From assembly GCF_954871325.1 (NCBI RefSeq), contig NC_088775.1, positions 67,185,561 to 67,249,560 of the forward strand: a stretch of DNA of 64,000 nucleotides. Reading direction: 5' to 3'. How positions within the stretch are numbered: position 1 is the stretch's first letter; each line of letters starts with the position of its first letter. Below are positions 23,855 to 36,761 of the stretch, piece by piece. The notes under the pieces are model-generated. The model saw only the letters and a program-made list of their open reading frames with translations. It did not search any database and was not told the DNA's origin. Made by a program: the position numbers and the translations under genes. The stretch is from Gordionus sp. m RMFG-2023 (Eukaryota; Nematomorpha; Gordioida; Chordodea; Parachordodidae).

Positions 23855-26222
23855 CCCTTTTGTGCCCGACATACTTCCCGTGAACAAAAAAATTTTTTCT
23901 TCTAAAACTGAGTTAAATAAGACGCAAATAACATATTTTCAACGTTTTTTATTTTAAAAAGTGTATATATATAGAATTATAAAATGTTACCAATTGTCAT
24001 CATTGGGATATTCATATGTAAAAAAATATACAATTTATTTTGAATGATAAGAAATAAAACAATTGCGATTTTTATTTAAACATAAAGATATTTTACATTT
24101 TAAACATTCAAATCTGGTATAACCATTTTTGCAATTCTTGCATCTTTGTCTGTTAGCCGCCGAGGGCCAATGCCCTATTTTATCGAATCTAATATCTGGG
24201 ATTGGATGAAAACTATTCAATTTCTTCTTTTTTTTTCAATCTTCAAATTATGTTTACCTTCTTTTCCATAATTTTCCTTTCCAACCATCATTAATCCTTT
24301 AGTTATCCGAGCTTTAAACGCTAAAAGAGATATATATTTATCATCTTTCTGTTTGATGTGGTGTCTATAGAGTAACCACGAATTCACCACACAGGAATCT
24401 AATAAATGAAAGAAAATTTGCATGTAAAAACGCTTCCATTTTATGTCAATTCTGTATAGTTCAATTAACATATCATGGAAATCCACTCCGCCCATACCAG
24501 CATTATAATCTTGAATTATAGCCGGAATTTTGACATTAATAAAAGATTTTTCAGATACCGACCATCTTTTTGTTCGTGATATGGAATTTATACCCATAAA
24601 TGATGATATCGTGATAACCGATTTGTTATCCAACCATTTGCAAATTATAATATTATTATTAGAATCCACTTTATAATCAAGGGACCCTCTTCCTTTTTTC
24701 TTTAAGATTTTATCATCAACCAGATGGCATCCTAATAATCGATTAGATCTAATGGTCCCCGACATGATAAAGCCATTATCTTTGAGCGCAACTGCTAAAT
24801 TGTATGAAGAAAAAAGGTTATCCATGTAAATTTTTAGATTTTTATGTGGGGGAACAGTTTCTAATAGTCGTATAACAATATCTCCATTAATTCCCATCAA
24901 AGTTTTTTTTATATTTGTGCATTTCCCTAAATATATTTCGAAATCATATAGCATTCCAGATGATCCACATAAAGCAAAAATTTTAATTCCCCATTTATGC
25001 GGTTTTGAGCTAATATATTATTTAAATTCACATCGCCCTTTGAAGGGGACTATCATTTCATCAATTGATAATTTTTCCTCTAATTGAATCTTTCTCAGGT
25101 TCATTTTTAATGCACTAATAAATGGTATTAGTTTGAAAAGTTTATCATAATTAGGCTGGCCCCTAAGGATTATATTATTATTATCATTAATATGAAATTA
25201 TTTTCTCAATTCCAAGAATCTGTTTCTTGTCATGCATTGAGAAATTTGAGGAATCACTGTCTCTATAGCCCAATATTGCCTTATTGATGGCAATTTAACA
25301 ATGCCCGTATAAAGGTGAATTCCGAGAAATTTTTCAATTTCACTACTATTTGTTTTTGTTGATTTGCCAGATAATTGAAAAGAATAAATATTCGTTTGCT
25401 CTACTAAATTGTTAATAATATCATCGTCTATAAATTTTTTAAAATATTTGTAAGGCGAAATTTCCTTATCAGGTGGAGGCAAAAATTCTTGTTTAAATTC
25501 TGTATTATATTTATATAAATCCTTATTTCGCCATAGGGTTTTCCTATTACTTGGGATAATATCATTATCATAATTTTCCAGTTCCAACCCAATATCTGGT
25601 AAAATATCATAGGTCATATTTAGATCAATACATCAGATATATCTCCCTCTGGTATATTACATGTTGAGGTCATCTAAAAAAAATTTTTTAAATTTTTAAA
25701 AAAATATAAAATAAAATTTTCACTTTTTTAACTTTTTGCAAATATTATAGTGGCTTGCTAAATGGAAAATAGCCTATATTCAATTCTTACTATATCATAT
25801 TTTCAATATTTAATTTTAAAAAATTTATGGAAAAAATTATATAAGAAAATCCCAATGTTACCAATTTGGATTTTCTTTAAAAAATCAAATAAAAAATAGT
25901 TATTGTTAATTTTTTTTTTACTAAACATGAAATACTAGTAATAATCTATCATAAAAATATTATTTACCTTTGATTTATATATATTTATATAGAATGGTAA
26001 TCGATGTAAAAGTGTAAAAATTTTGGCGCCTAAAATACCTAACTTTGAACTTATATTCTGATATAATAAAATAATGATTTTGACAGGTTAATGATAAAAT
26101 ATGAAAGAATAAATTTTGTTTTGTAAATTAATGTGTCTAAATAGCAACTATTCGTTTTTTAAATATAAAAATTAATTGATTAAAAATTTTGATGACAAAT
26201 GATCTCGCTGGGCGCGAAAGGG
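23855..26222 (-). mobile_element. piggyBac element, near full length, with decayed transposase
   Basis: TTAA flanks both sides (23851-23854 and 26223-26226). The 13-bp inverted ends are CCCTTTTGTGCCC and, inverted, CCCTTTCGCGCCC. The minus strand encodes a DDE_Tnp_1_7 transposase. Its N-terminal domain lies at 25617-25198. The catalytic part carries the first Asp in KLSIDEMIVPFKG (about 25050-25090), the second in YMDNLFSSY (24835-24800) and a third in GMGGVDFHD (about 24500-24475). A C-terminal cysteine-rich domain (CKNCKNGYTRFECLKC) lies at 24150-24085. The reading frame is interrupted between about 25198 and 25140, by a stop near 25020, and by a frame change near 24217, so it is inactive. 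Length 2,368 bp is typical for the family. Confidence 0.95.
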
Positions 26223-26226
26223 TTAA

Positions 26227-26509
26227 ATAAAAAGGTATTTTATTTATATGTCTAGTTATTATAAAAATAATATTTTCCAATATAAATATAATAAATTATA
26301 CAAGAATTCATAAAGGGGTCATTTCATATCAAATCGATCATTTTACAACCTGATCATCTCAGATTTTTTTAAAAATTGGTATATAAATTAATGAAGTGTA
26401 GCCACTTAACTATATTAAATGCGGATATATAGGGTCTCAGAGTGGCTTAACTTGGTCATTTTTTTAAAAAAATGATTTTTTAAGTGGTAACTTTAATATT
26501 AGATGCACT
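26227..26509. other. AT-rich intron DNA
   Basis: No feature recognised between the piggyBac element and the hAT MITE. Confidence 0.4.
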
Positions 26510-26517
26510 ATATAAAT

Positions 26518-26800
26518 CAGGAATCTGCAGGGCGTATTTTAATTTATTTATTTTTCTTAAAATATTTATTTTAAAAAATCCCTGGTTATATCTCTATTAT
26601 TAGCTATACAAATTAAATAAAAATATATATTTAAAAAAAATATGGGTGGGGCCTGGAAATTTAAAAAAAAAACCATGCCAGGCCTAATAATATAAAACCC
26701 GGACCGGATCCAAACAAATTTTGAAAAAAAATAAATTTTAGCTGGGCCAAAAAATATAATCCGGACCTGGCCATGCAATTGGTACTTATGCAAGTCTCTG
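26518..26800. mobile_element. 283-bp hAT MITE
   Basis: The ends CAGGAATCTGCA and, inverted, CAGAGACTTGCA are flanked by ATATAAAT on both sides (26510-26517, 26801-26808). Inside are repeated GC-rich words such as GGCCTGG, CCGGACC and GGGCC separated by A/T runs. Similar words occur at 39816-41570 and 49160-49350. Non-coding. Confidence 0.85.
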
Positions 26801-26956
26801 ATATAAATCTATTATCGCTCATTTTATGGCCCTAACAAACTCTAATATATATTTTATAAAATTAATTTTAAATTTATATATGTCATATTTGGATACGGAA
26901 TCATTTACCTTGAATCCATGCGTTTTATTCGGAATCTTTAAAAAAAAATATATTTT

Positions 26957-28440
26957 TTAAATATTCTTAATCCCCATCCCCATGAGGATTTAATAAATTA
27001 TATTTTTATTTCTAATAATTATTTATTAATTATGTACTACTGTAAACAAATTTATAATTAATAGTTGCCTATTTTAAAAAAAATTATAATACTTTTCCTT
27101 CCTTTTTTTGCCGTCTGGCTGGCACCAGAAAATTTCATTTTTTAGAGATATTTTATTTTCTTTATTTGTTATAATAAAATAACTGGTATAAATTATCAAA
27201 TAGAATATAATTAAAAGGCCACAAAATAAGGGATTTAAAAAGAGAATGCTTAAAAAAGTAAATAGTATAAAATTAAGGCATATGAAGAATGAAAATAGAT
27301 AAGGTTAAGACATTTTCGTTTTTGTAAATTAATATAAAATCATAAATATCTTCGCATGAATATATTCTTCACATGAATATATATTTTTAAAAAAAATTAT
27401 TTATTGCAACAATTCTTCAATGCTATATGACATTTCGTTGAACATTTAAGGTTGTTCTCGACTCGTACATTTTATTCATGCAACCCAATTTGCAATTGCA
27501 TAACAATGTTTTCCGATAATTTGTGACATTCCTGGAAGCTCCTAAATATTTTTAGCAGTTTAAATAAATAATAACTATATTTTATGTACATAAATTAATT
27601 TGAGGAGTATGTGTGGTTACTATAAAAATAGCTTAAATTACCTATGATTGATATCTTTGTTGGGAACTTTAAAATCAGTTTATTTTATAGTTTTATATTG
27701 ACTATAGGCAATAAATGGTGTTGAAATTCTTTCAGCACACGTTCCTACCAATATTTTGTTTTGTTCAATTTATAATACTTTCCCTTCTAAATAGTTAGGA
27801 CAGATATTAGTTCTATCTGATCTATGGATAGGTAATAACACGTGATCGTCTAAGATAAAGTTATTTCCAATTATTAGTGAATAAATTATATTTTGACGCC
27901 CACGATCAATTAAATATGAAATAAAAAAAGATATTAGAAATACTATCTCCCAATATTATTGTTAGCACAACTATTTTTCATGTAATTTTGTGGCCAATAT
28001 TTTTTGAACGTGGACTATTAGTAATATTGACAATCTGGAAGCGCGAATTTTTGTTTTAAACCTTTGCTATTTTAATAGCAATGTATATGCGTTCAAATAG
28101 TTTTCCTCATTGGTAAACAATAAAAAAGTCACGGCTTATCTGTGAATATATAAATAAATATATTTAATATCCCCTCTTTCCCTAATCGTTAAAAATATAA
28201 TCAACATTTCCTTAATATCAAGGAAAATCGCTATCGATATTTAATTATATTATATATAGTTTTTAATAATTTTCTAAATAAAATAAGATCGCCCTCGACT
28301 CAGTCTAATTTTTAGAAAAACTAACTTTTAAAAGGGAGTTAATATTTTTCCAGCCTAACCCAGTATAAATTTGTTAATTTATATTATTTTATGGCCTTTG
28401 GATGTTTGTAAATAGTTTAAAAGGAATTTATTGGTAAATA
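26957..28440. repeat. left arm of the Ginger inverted repeat
   Basis: Reverse complement of 33461-34323 and 37939-38455. The part nearest the centre (27590-28440) is almost identical to its partner. The outer part (26957-27580) shares long words (for example GTGCCAGCCAGACGGCAA) but has many differences. The uninterrupted sequence here shows exactly where the Mutator-like element entered the other arm. Confidence 0.9.
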
Positions 28441-28500
28441 AAATTATTAAAATAAACCCATCGGGGGGAGGGTGGAAATTGATCTAATTGATATGGCATC

Positions 28501-31500
28501 TGTAAAAATGAATGTCCCTTTAAAGAAAAATAAAATAAAATAATTAAATATATATAACCATAACTTTATTGCATAATTATAAATAATATAATAATAATTA
28601 TACAGTGAAAACATAATAAAATTAAAGTTAAAAAATGAAATTTTAAAAGAAAAATTAAAAAGAAAAAGATTAAAAACTAAGAAATTTATAACTAAAAAAT
28701 AAAAAATGAATAACTCCAATTGTTAAAACCTAAAGTATTGATCACGCGTTTTCACCTCATTTGCATAGTCTTAGACTTAAATAATTTTGATAAAACATTA
28801 TCTTTGTTTGAATATTATCACAATTTGAATAGTAATAACTGAATATTACAACATCCTTCCACTTAAGTACCCACCATCTGCGAATGACCAATTTTCTTTC
28901 TATTTCGACTTTACTGATCTTGTATCCTCACAAATTCTTCTTAATCTTTAATGTCTTTTAATTTCGAAGACGGCTGTCCTTTGTCTAGTATTCTTAGTTT
29001 CTAACGACTGGTTGTATCCGATTATAGCTTGAAATTCTTGAATTCTATCTTCTGTTGTTTGTCCACGATTGCTAGTTACCCATTATTGATTGATACCACA
29101 ATCTTTATCTCTTCTAAAGGCCGTTTTAAATCATCTTGATAACTTATTTTAGTCTTTGCTTGTTTCTACGTTCTCTTGCGACTAATAACTCTTTATCGCG
29201 GTAATTGACTATATCTGGTAATTGATTACGATTGCTTGTAAACGATATCGATGAATTCTATCTCTTTTTCAACTTTTGTTTCTTATAGTCTGTCTTAAAT
29301 TCTTTTGATAAATTATCCTAATCTTTGCTTGTTTCTAACGGTCTCTCGTAAATAATGATTAGCACATTATCTCGGTAAACGATTGACGATAATTTGTCTG
29401 CGATAAGATTGTTTTCACGAATTCTTGTTCCTATGATTGTCGATTTCCTTATCTTACATTGAAGTTTCGGTAAACAATTGGCAATTGTCACTTGATCTAC
29501 GTCTTAAGGTCTCAGGTAATCGCATCTAATCTATTTCTACCTAAAATAATCTATTTAACCCTTTATAACTTCTGAAATATTTTATCACTTTTTCTTATTA
29601 TTCTCAAATTTTCAATATATCATTAAAATATACTTCGTCTTAATGTATAAGGTTATCGCCTCTAAACTAATTCTTCCTTACATAATCTATTAAATAGTTT
29701 AACTTCAAAATATTTCACTTTTTCTTCTAAATTAAATTTTAAAATTATAATATATAGTCAAAATATGCTAAATGAATTATATCATTATGTCAAATTCTAC
29801 CACCCCTTTACCCCCAATAAACCCCGGACCCATATCTTCATTGAACCATATGCCGGTAGTTGTCCTTTAGCTATCAATCCACATCCTTTGGCAACCATTT
29901 CTAAAGCTGAATTTAGATCTAAAATCTTGAATCTAAAAATCTTTTAGTTCTATTACCAAAAAATTGTCTTCTGTGGTATTACGCATTTATTTCGTTTTAC
30001 TTAATAAATCCTTGTACACTCCTGTTCTTTAAAGAAAAATAAAATGTCTACTTCTTTTCTTATCCTTTATGTGATTCACGTCCATTGTTTAAAAAAAACT
30101 GGAATAAATATCTTTTTTATTCTTTTTCGTTCACTCTCGTTGTTAAAAACAACTCAATCACGTTTATCATCAATTCTCAACACCCAACCATTATGATTCT
30201 CATAACTATCTCAGACTTGTTAAAAAACAAATCATACCAAATTTATGATTCTCATAACTTTCTCAGACTTGTTAAAAAACAAATCAATTATTTCTATCTT
30301 CAACACTTAAAATTATGATTCTCATAATTGTCACTTGTTCATCAATAAATCGATTATGTATATCATCAATTTTAAAACACATAAATTTATGATTCTCATA
30401 ACTCTAGCACAACTTGTTAAAATAACCTATCAATTATATTTCTTACGCACTTTTTATTTCACAATTATATATCACTATTTTACACTCAGTTCTTCTTTTT
30501 TAAACTTCTTAAATTCTCCTACTTCTTTTTTTCATTTTACACTCTTGTTAATAGTCTTATTCTAATTAATTATCAAAAAAAATTTCTTTTTCTCTTCCGA
30601 ATTATTTCGTATCCATATCATCATTATTCAAAAAAAAATTATTTCTCCACTCTGCACGATATTTTCTTATATCTAAAAACCCATTAAAACAATTTAAGAT
30701 AAACTTTATCATTTCTTCTTTAGTATTTCTCTATTTTCCTCTTGTTTTTCTTTTTACTATTATTAGAATAATGTTGCCTAAATGACCTCAGATCTTATTA
30801 ATGATTCAAAATAAAAATCCTATCTCTAATTGAGCTTGATTGCGGCATAAATTTTCTAATGATGAAAGCCGTTTCTCTTTATGAAGATTTTTGGTTAATC
30901 AACAACCTAATATTTTACTAAATATTATCAACTTATACGTATCGTATTCACATATCAGATCCTTGAGGCTCTTTTATCTCTCGCAGCCCTTAAAATAAAA
31001 GTTATACGCAAATCTTTAATAAGAATTTAATTACAACATCAACTATTTTCTAACAATAAATGTATATTCGTCTCAGTCTCTAATATTATTCACCGAATTT
31101 TTTAAATTATATCTTAGCAAAATTTGTTTAATTTTAATCTTCTCATATTTTCAATTATAAAATATTTTTACAAATAAATTTATTTAATCTTCACAATTTA
31201 TGTTTCTTTTTCTTTGTCATAGTTATCTCTAGTGATCAATTCTTTAATAACTTATAATATAAAATCTAAAACATCTCATCAATTATATTCAGTTAAATTC
31301 AATTGGTTTCTAGTTTACCAGTAACTTTTAAATATAAAATTCATAATTTATCACCTTTAAATAACTATAACAAAAACTTCTTTATAATTCTTTGTTTTTC
31401 ATTTTAGATCATTATATTCCTACACCATTTTGTATCATAATCTTATCAATATTTACAAAAATTAGTTCGAAATTTAAATGAGCTACCGTAAAATAATTTT

Positions 31501-32110
31501 TTTTTTCAACCTACAACTTTAAAATAACTCTAAATCTCTTTCTTCAAATTTATTTAATGATAAATTTTCTTCTTTTAATTTTCCCAATACTTTAAATTTT
31601 AATTATAATTCTCGAAATGTTTTTATTACAAACTATTATTCTTACTTCTTTATTTTTTTCGAATATTTGCATTAGAATGCAATTTGACAACACTTCTTGT
31701 TCCCATGTAACCATTGCCTGGAATTAGACTGAATGTTGAAGTTGCTCAAGAACACATCTACACTCCAGCACCATTGTAAAAAATGAATGTCCCCTTAAAG
31801 AAAAATAAAATAATTAAATATATATAACCATAACCTTATTGAATAATTATAAATAATATAATAATTATTATACAGTGAAAACATAATAAAATTATAAAAA
31901 ATGAAATTTAAAAAAAATATTAAAAATTAAGAAATTTATAACTAAAAAATAAAAAGTAACTCCAATTGTTAAACCCTCAAAGTATGAAAAATCGACAATA
32001 ACGCGTTTTCATCTCATTTGCATAGTCTAAGACTTAAATAATTTTAATAAAACATTATATTTGTTTGAATATTATCACAATTTGAATAATAATAACTGAA
32101 TATTACAACA
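28501..32110 (-). mobile_element. LTR element with two LTRs and no recognisable coding region
   Basis: LTRs at 28501-28853 and 31775-32110 are direct repeats beginning TGTA and ending AACA, and both sides carry the 5-bp target duplication GCATC (28496-28500, 32111-32115). The LTRs differ by scattered changes and small length differences, suggesting moderate age. The 2.9-kb interior shows no gag or pol and is pyrimidine-rich on +. A primer-site-like TGGTGCTGGAGTG next to the 31775 LTR suggests a minus-strand orientation. It resembles a LARD or TRIM-type non-autonomous element. It interrupts the Ginger integrase region. Confidence 0.85.
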
Positions 32111-33460
32111 GCATCTACCCCAGATCGGATCTCTAAATACATATTTCACCTTAAGGAACATATGAGCAAATTTACCAGCGCTAGTGCTCTGCTATCAAAA
32201 AAAGCAGAAGGAATTGTCGAAATTTTAAAAAATTTATTCCTTATCGAAAGAGCACATTTTACTTTGGAAACGCGCATACCAGCGTATATGCTGGAAATTT
32301 ACAAAACTGACAGGGCCCACCAGCCTCCCAAAATTGTTTCGAAAATAAATAACAATTATAGTAGAATCATTAAGAGCACACCTTACCAGGTATTTTATGC
32401 TCGTAATGATAATCAAAAAAATATCTAGTTCAAATGAAATGGATTTAACATCATGTTCTGATAATCGATTACTTATTTTTTTATCTCCTTCATATTCTAA
32501 GGATATAGGATTATCCAATACAAGGGAGGCCAATAGTAAAAAATAATGTTATTTATGAATTTTTTTTTAAACGATTCTAACGAACCCTCAAGATCTAATA
32601 ATTATATTAAAGATAAATTTTAATGCATAAATTGAATAATTTTTAAAAATATAAGATATGTGGGTAATTGAAACACCTTATCAGTTGAGACAATGCATCT
32701 TTCGATTTCGATAACTTATTCGATAATTGAAATTGGTGATATAAACCTTTTGTTTCCACTAATTATTTGTCTAAATTTTAGATGCTATAAAAATAGAAAT
32801 ATGCCACTACGTTTGATGTGGAGGACTCGATCGATAGCAATGGTAAAAATTACCCAAATATTTGTTCACGAATAAAATAGATTTAACCATTATTAATCAT
32901 ATTCCTGACAATTCTCTGCACCTTACCGAGCCTACAGAATTAGGTAAGCTATAAAAATAATTTATTGTACATGAAATGTTAGATATTAGAGAATATAAAA
33001 ATCTAAATACTTATATTAAAGAAGAAGATTCAAATAGTAATAGTTTATATTTCTTAATAATATTGTTAGAGATTTAACATATTGAACTTGTTAGTGCAAC
33101 TCGTCCAATCAGAGAATATACCGACATGGGCAAGATATAAAATAACAACATTTATATTAATTAATTATTTGTCCTAATTTTAGATACTATTGGCAGCAGA
33201 GGTTTATTTACTTGTGAATCAGAAGAGTCAGATTGCAAAGGTAAAATTATTCACTATATTTTATAAAAAAAATGACATTAGATTTAACAATTATTGAGCC
33301 TTTTCATGCTCTTTTGCTTCAAGTTGAAGAATATAAGGAGTAAGAAATAAAAATGATATTTATCATATAATTATTAGATATTAAAAATATTGTATTCTAA
33401 TACATTATACTAGTTCTGTATAGGGCTCTGAGTTATAAAATTTAAAATATTAATATTTTT

Positions 33461-34323
33461 TATTTACCAATAAATTCCTTTTAAACTATTTACAAACATC
33501 CAAAGGCCATAAAATAATATAAATTAACAAATTTATACTGGGTTAGGCTGGAAAAATATTAACTCCCTTTTAAAAGTTAGTTTTTCTAAAAATTAGACTG
33601 AGTCGAGGGCGATCTTATTTTATTTAGAAAATTATTAAAAACTATATATAATATAATTAAATATCGATAGCGATTTTCCTTGATATTAAGGAAATGTTGA
33701 TTATATTTTTAACGATTAGGGAAAGAGGGGATATTAAATATATTTATTTATATATTCACAGATAAGCCGTGACTTTTTTATTGTTTACCAATGAGGAAAA
33801 CTATTTGAACGCATATACATTGCTATTAAAATAGCAAAGGTTTAAAACAAAAATTCGCGCTTCCAGATTGTCAATATTACTAATAGTCCACGTTCAAAAA
33901 ATATTGGCCACAAAATTACATGAAAAATAGTTGTGCTAACAATAATATTGGGAATAGTATTTCTAATATCTTTTTTTATTTCATATTTAATTGATCGTGG
34001 GCGTCAAAATATAATTTATTCACTAATAATTGGAAATAACTTTATCTTAGGTGATCACGTGTTATTATCTATCCATAGAACAGATAGAACTAATATCTGT
34101 CCTAAATATTTAGAAGGGAAAGTATTATAAATTGAACAAAACAAAATATTGGTAGGAACATGTGCTGAAAGAATTTCAACACCATTTATTGCCTATAGTC
34201 TATATAAAACTATAAAATTAACTGATTTTAAAGTTCCCAACAAAGATATATCAATCATAGGTAATTTAAGCTATTTTTATAGTAACCACATATACTCCTC
34301 AAATTAATTTATGTACATAAAAT
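33461..34323. repeat. right arm of the Ginger inverted repeat, proximal part
   Basis: Partner of 27590-28440. It includes the Ginger C-terminal domain on the + strand (ORF 33933-34130 and its continuation to about 34260). The arm is cut by the Mutator-like element at 34323 and resumes at 37939. Confidence 0.9.
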
Positions 34324-34580
34324 CGCCTAGCGACATTTTATCATGCGAGATGCGACACTTTATCATGCGACACCTTATCACTCTGTCATTTGATAACGCG
34401 ACACTTTATCATGATATACTTAAAACTTAATTTAATATATTTGAAAAGTTAAATTTTGACAATATCTGATTTTTTCACTTTTCCATTTAAATTTCGATAT
34501 TTAAAAAAATTAAATTATTTTTTTTATTGAAAAAAACTTATTTCAATTTTCATAAGTATAATTTTATTATTCCAATTTCA

Positions 34581-36761
34581 TGAATGATTATATCGCGATT
34601 AAATAACAACTTTTTTTTTCCCTTTTGTTTTAAAAATTATAAAGGTGGAAAACAAAACACCATTAATCATTAAATATTTTTCGTGTTTTTAAATTGAATT
34701 TTTCTTTTTGTGGTAATTTCACTTATTCGAATAAACTTTGAAACTTACGTTGTCCAAGTGATTCCATGACTAAATCGATAAAACCCGGCCCCCTGGATCC
34801 AGTCATTGACCATCCCGGACCCCCGATCACGGACTGTATTATTCCCATTCAGACTGGGGGACCCATCGGTCCCAACACAACACTGGCGCCCAACGTACAT
34901 TCGAAAACCTTACGACCCGCTATCTTACAAGAGATTCATAGTGGACACCCGGGAATTGTTCGAATGAAGGAAACCGCAAGGATTTATGTCTGATGGCCCC
35001 GATTAAATAAGGATATCACAAAAATCAGTGAAATGTGCAACCGTTGTCAACTATTCAAAGAAAACTTCCCCCAGAGATTACTACACCACTGGCCCGTCGC
35101 CCGCACAGTGAGAGAAATTGTATAAGTCGACCTCGCTGGACCCATACATCAAATACATTGGCTAATTCTAGTAGATGCCTATTCCAAATGGCCAGAAATA
35201 GCCCGCTTGAATAACACTACATCCAAGGCACTCCTAACAGCGTTAGAATGCATTTTTAATCACCTAGGCTATCCGCGAAACCTCATAACCGACAACGGAC
35301 CCCAGAGCCACGAATTCAACCAATATTGTGACCGCCATGGAATAACCCATATCTACACCCCCCCCGTACTCCCCCCAAAGTAATGGAATAGCGGAACGAT
35401 TCGTACGAACCTTTAAAAATGCTATAAGAGGGTTTCCCCGCACAGAAATTCAAACCCAGCTAACCAACTTTCTAATAGCCTATAGAAACACTCCACATCC
35501 AACCACGAAGCAAACCCCAGCCATGCGATATCTAGGACGCAAGATCAGACGACCATTAGACCTCCTCCATGAAAAATCAGCATTTCACACCACACACTAC
35601 CCGGTTCAGCCTGATCTAAGAAATGGGGATCTAGTATGGGTGCGTACACCCCCAAGCATTCCCAACCCACGATGGGAAAAAGGAACTATAATAGAGGTTC
35701 TAGAATCTGTCGTTTATTACGCGGAAACAGCTCAAAAAGCCCGACGATACCATCGCCGAGATATCCGACTTCGACGGGAACCCGAAAATCAAGAAGAAGA
35801 GCGTACAAACAAATTCAACAACCTACCACCCCGGGATAGCCGTATTTAAGAGGGGAGGAAAATGCCGTATTCCCACAAAAACACATTTTTTTTTATTTTG
35901 ATTTTATATATATTGATTTTTTTTTGTGTGGTCTTCCACCTGTTACAAATCCCTTTTTTTTTATGTCCTCCACGGGTTTTAAAAATTTAGTCGTAATTAA
36001 ATCCGCTCTAAGCCAGCGGTGCGGCGAATGCCGTTTTATTTATTTTATTGACTTAAGGTAGGGTTTACCTTCGTTATTAAATCCGCTCTGAACCAGCGGT
36101 GCGGCGAATGCCGTTTTAGTTATTTTATTGACTTAAGGTAGGGTTTACCTTCGTTATTAAATCCGCTCTGAACCAGCGGTGCGGCGAATGCCGTTTATTT
36201 TATTTTATTAAGGTAGGATCTACCTTCGTTATTAAATCCGCTCTAAACCAGCGGTGCGGCGAATGCCCTTTTGGTTTATTTTTGTAAGAATTAAGAATGA
36301 AATCGGCGCCGACGGCCGGGTAGCCTTATTTAAGAGGGGAGGAGTGTTATGTTCTATCCCCCCTTATTTCTTTTATTTTTGTTTCTTTTGTTTTCCCATC
36401 TTCCTTTATTTTGTTATGAATTTAATATATTATACCTTATTTTTATATTGCATTTGAAAATGAATGATTATATCGCGATTAAATAACAATTTTTTTTTCC
36501 CTTTTGTTTTAAAAATTATAAAGGTGGAAAACAAAACACCATTAATCATTAAATATTTTTCGTGTTTTTAAATTGAATTTTTCTTTTTGTGGTAATTTCA
36601 CTTATTCGAATAAACTTTGAAACTTACGTTGTCCAAGTGATTCCATGACTAAATCGATAAAACCCGGCCCCCTGGATCCAGTCATTGACCATCCCGGACC
36701 CCCGATCACGGACTGTATTATTCCCATTCAGACTGGGGGACCCATCGGTCCAAACACAACA
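34581..36761 (+). mobile_element. Gypsy LTR retrotransposon fossil, internally reduced
   Basis: The 3' LTR is about 36345-36761, preceded by a purine tract (AAGAGGGGAGGAG). A partial 5' LTR (34581-34882) matches 36461-36761 closely and is followed by a primer-site-like TGGCGCCCAACGT. The interior goes straight to integrase: zinc-binding domain about 34915-35050, core about 35130-35420, and a C-terminal domain in the open stretch 35523-35849. Gag, RT and RNase H are absent. It is clearly less AT-rich than its surroundings. It is a broken copy, relatively young judging by LTR similarity. Confidence 0.85.
35999..36285. repeat. ~80-bp tandem repeat, four copies, in the Gypsy 3' non-coding part
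   Basis: AAATCCGCTCT starts near 35999, 36079, 36159 and 36233. Each is followed by AGCGGTGCGGCGAATGCC and, except for the last, by an AAGGTAGG-type motif. Copies are nearly identical; the third is shorter. It lies between the integrase end and the 3' LTR. Confidence 0.9.

Noticed and set aside
35523-35849. Host gene on the low-AT segment
   Set aside because: It is the integrase C-terminal part of the Gypsy fossil bounded by LTR sequence.
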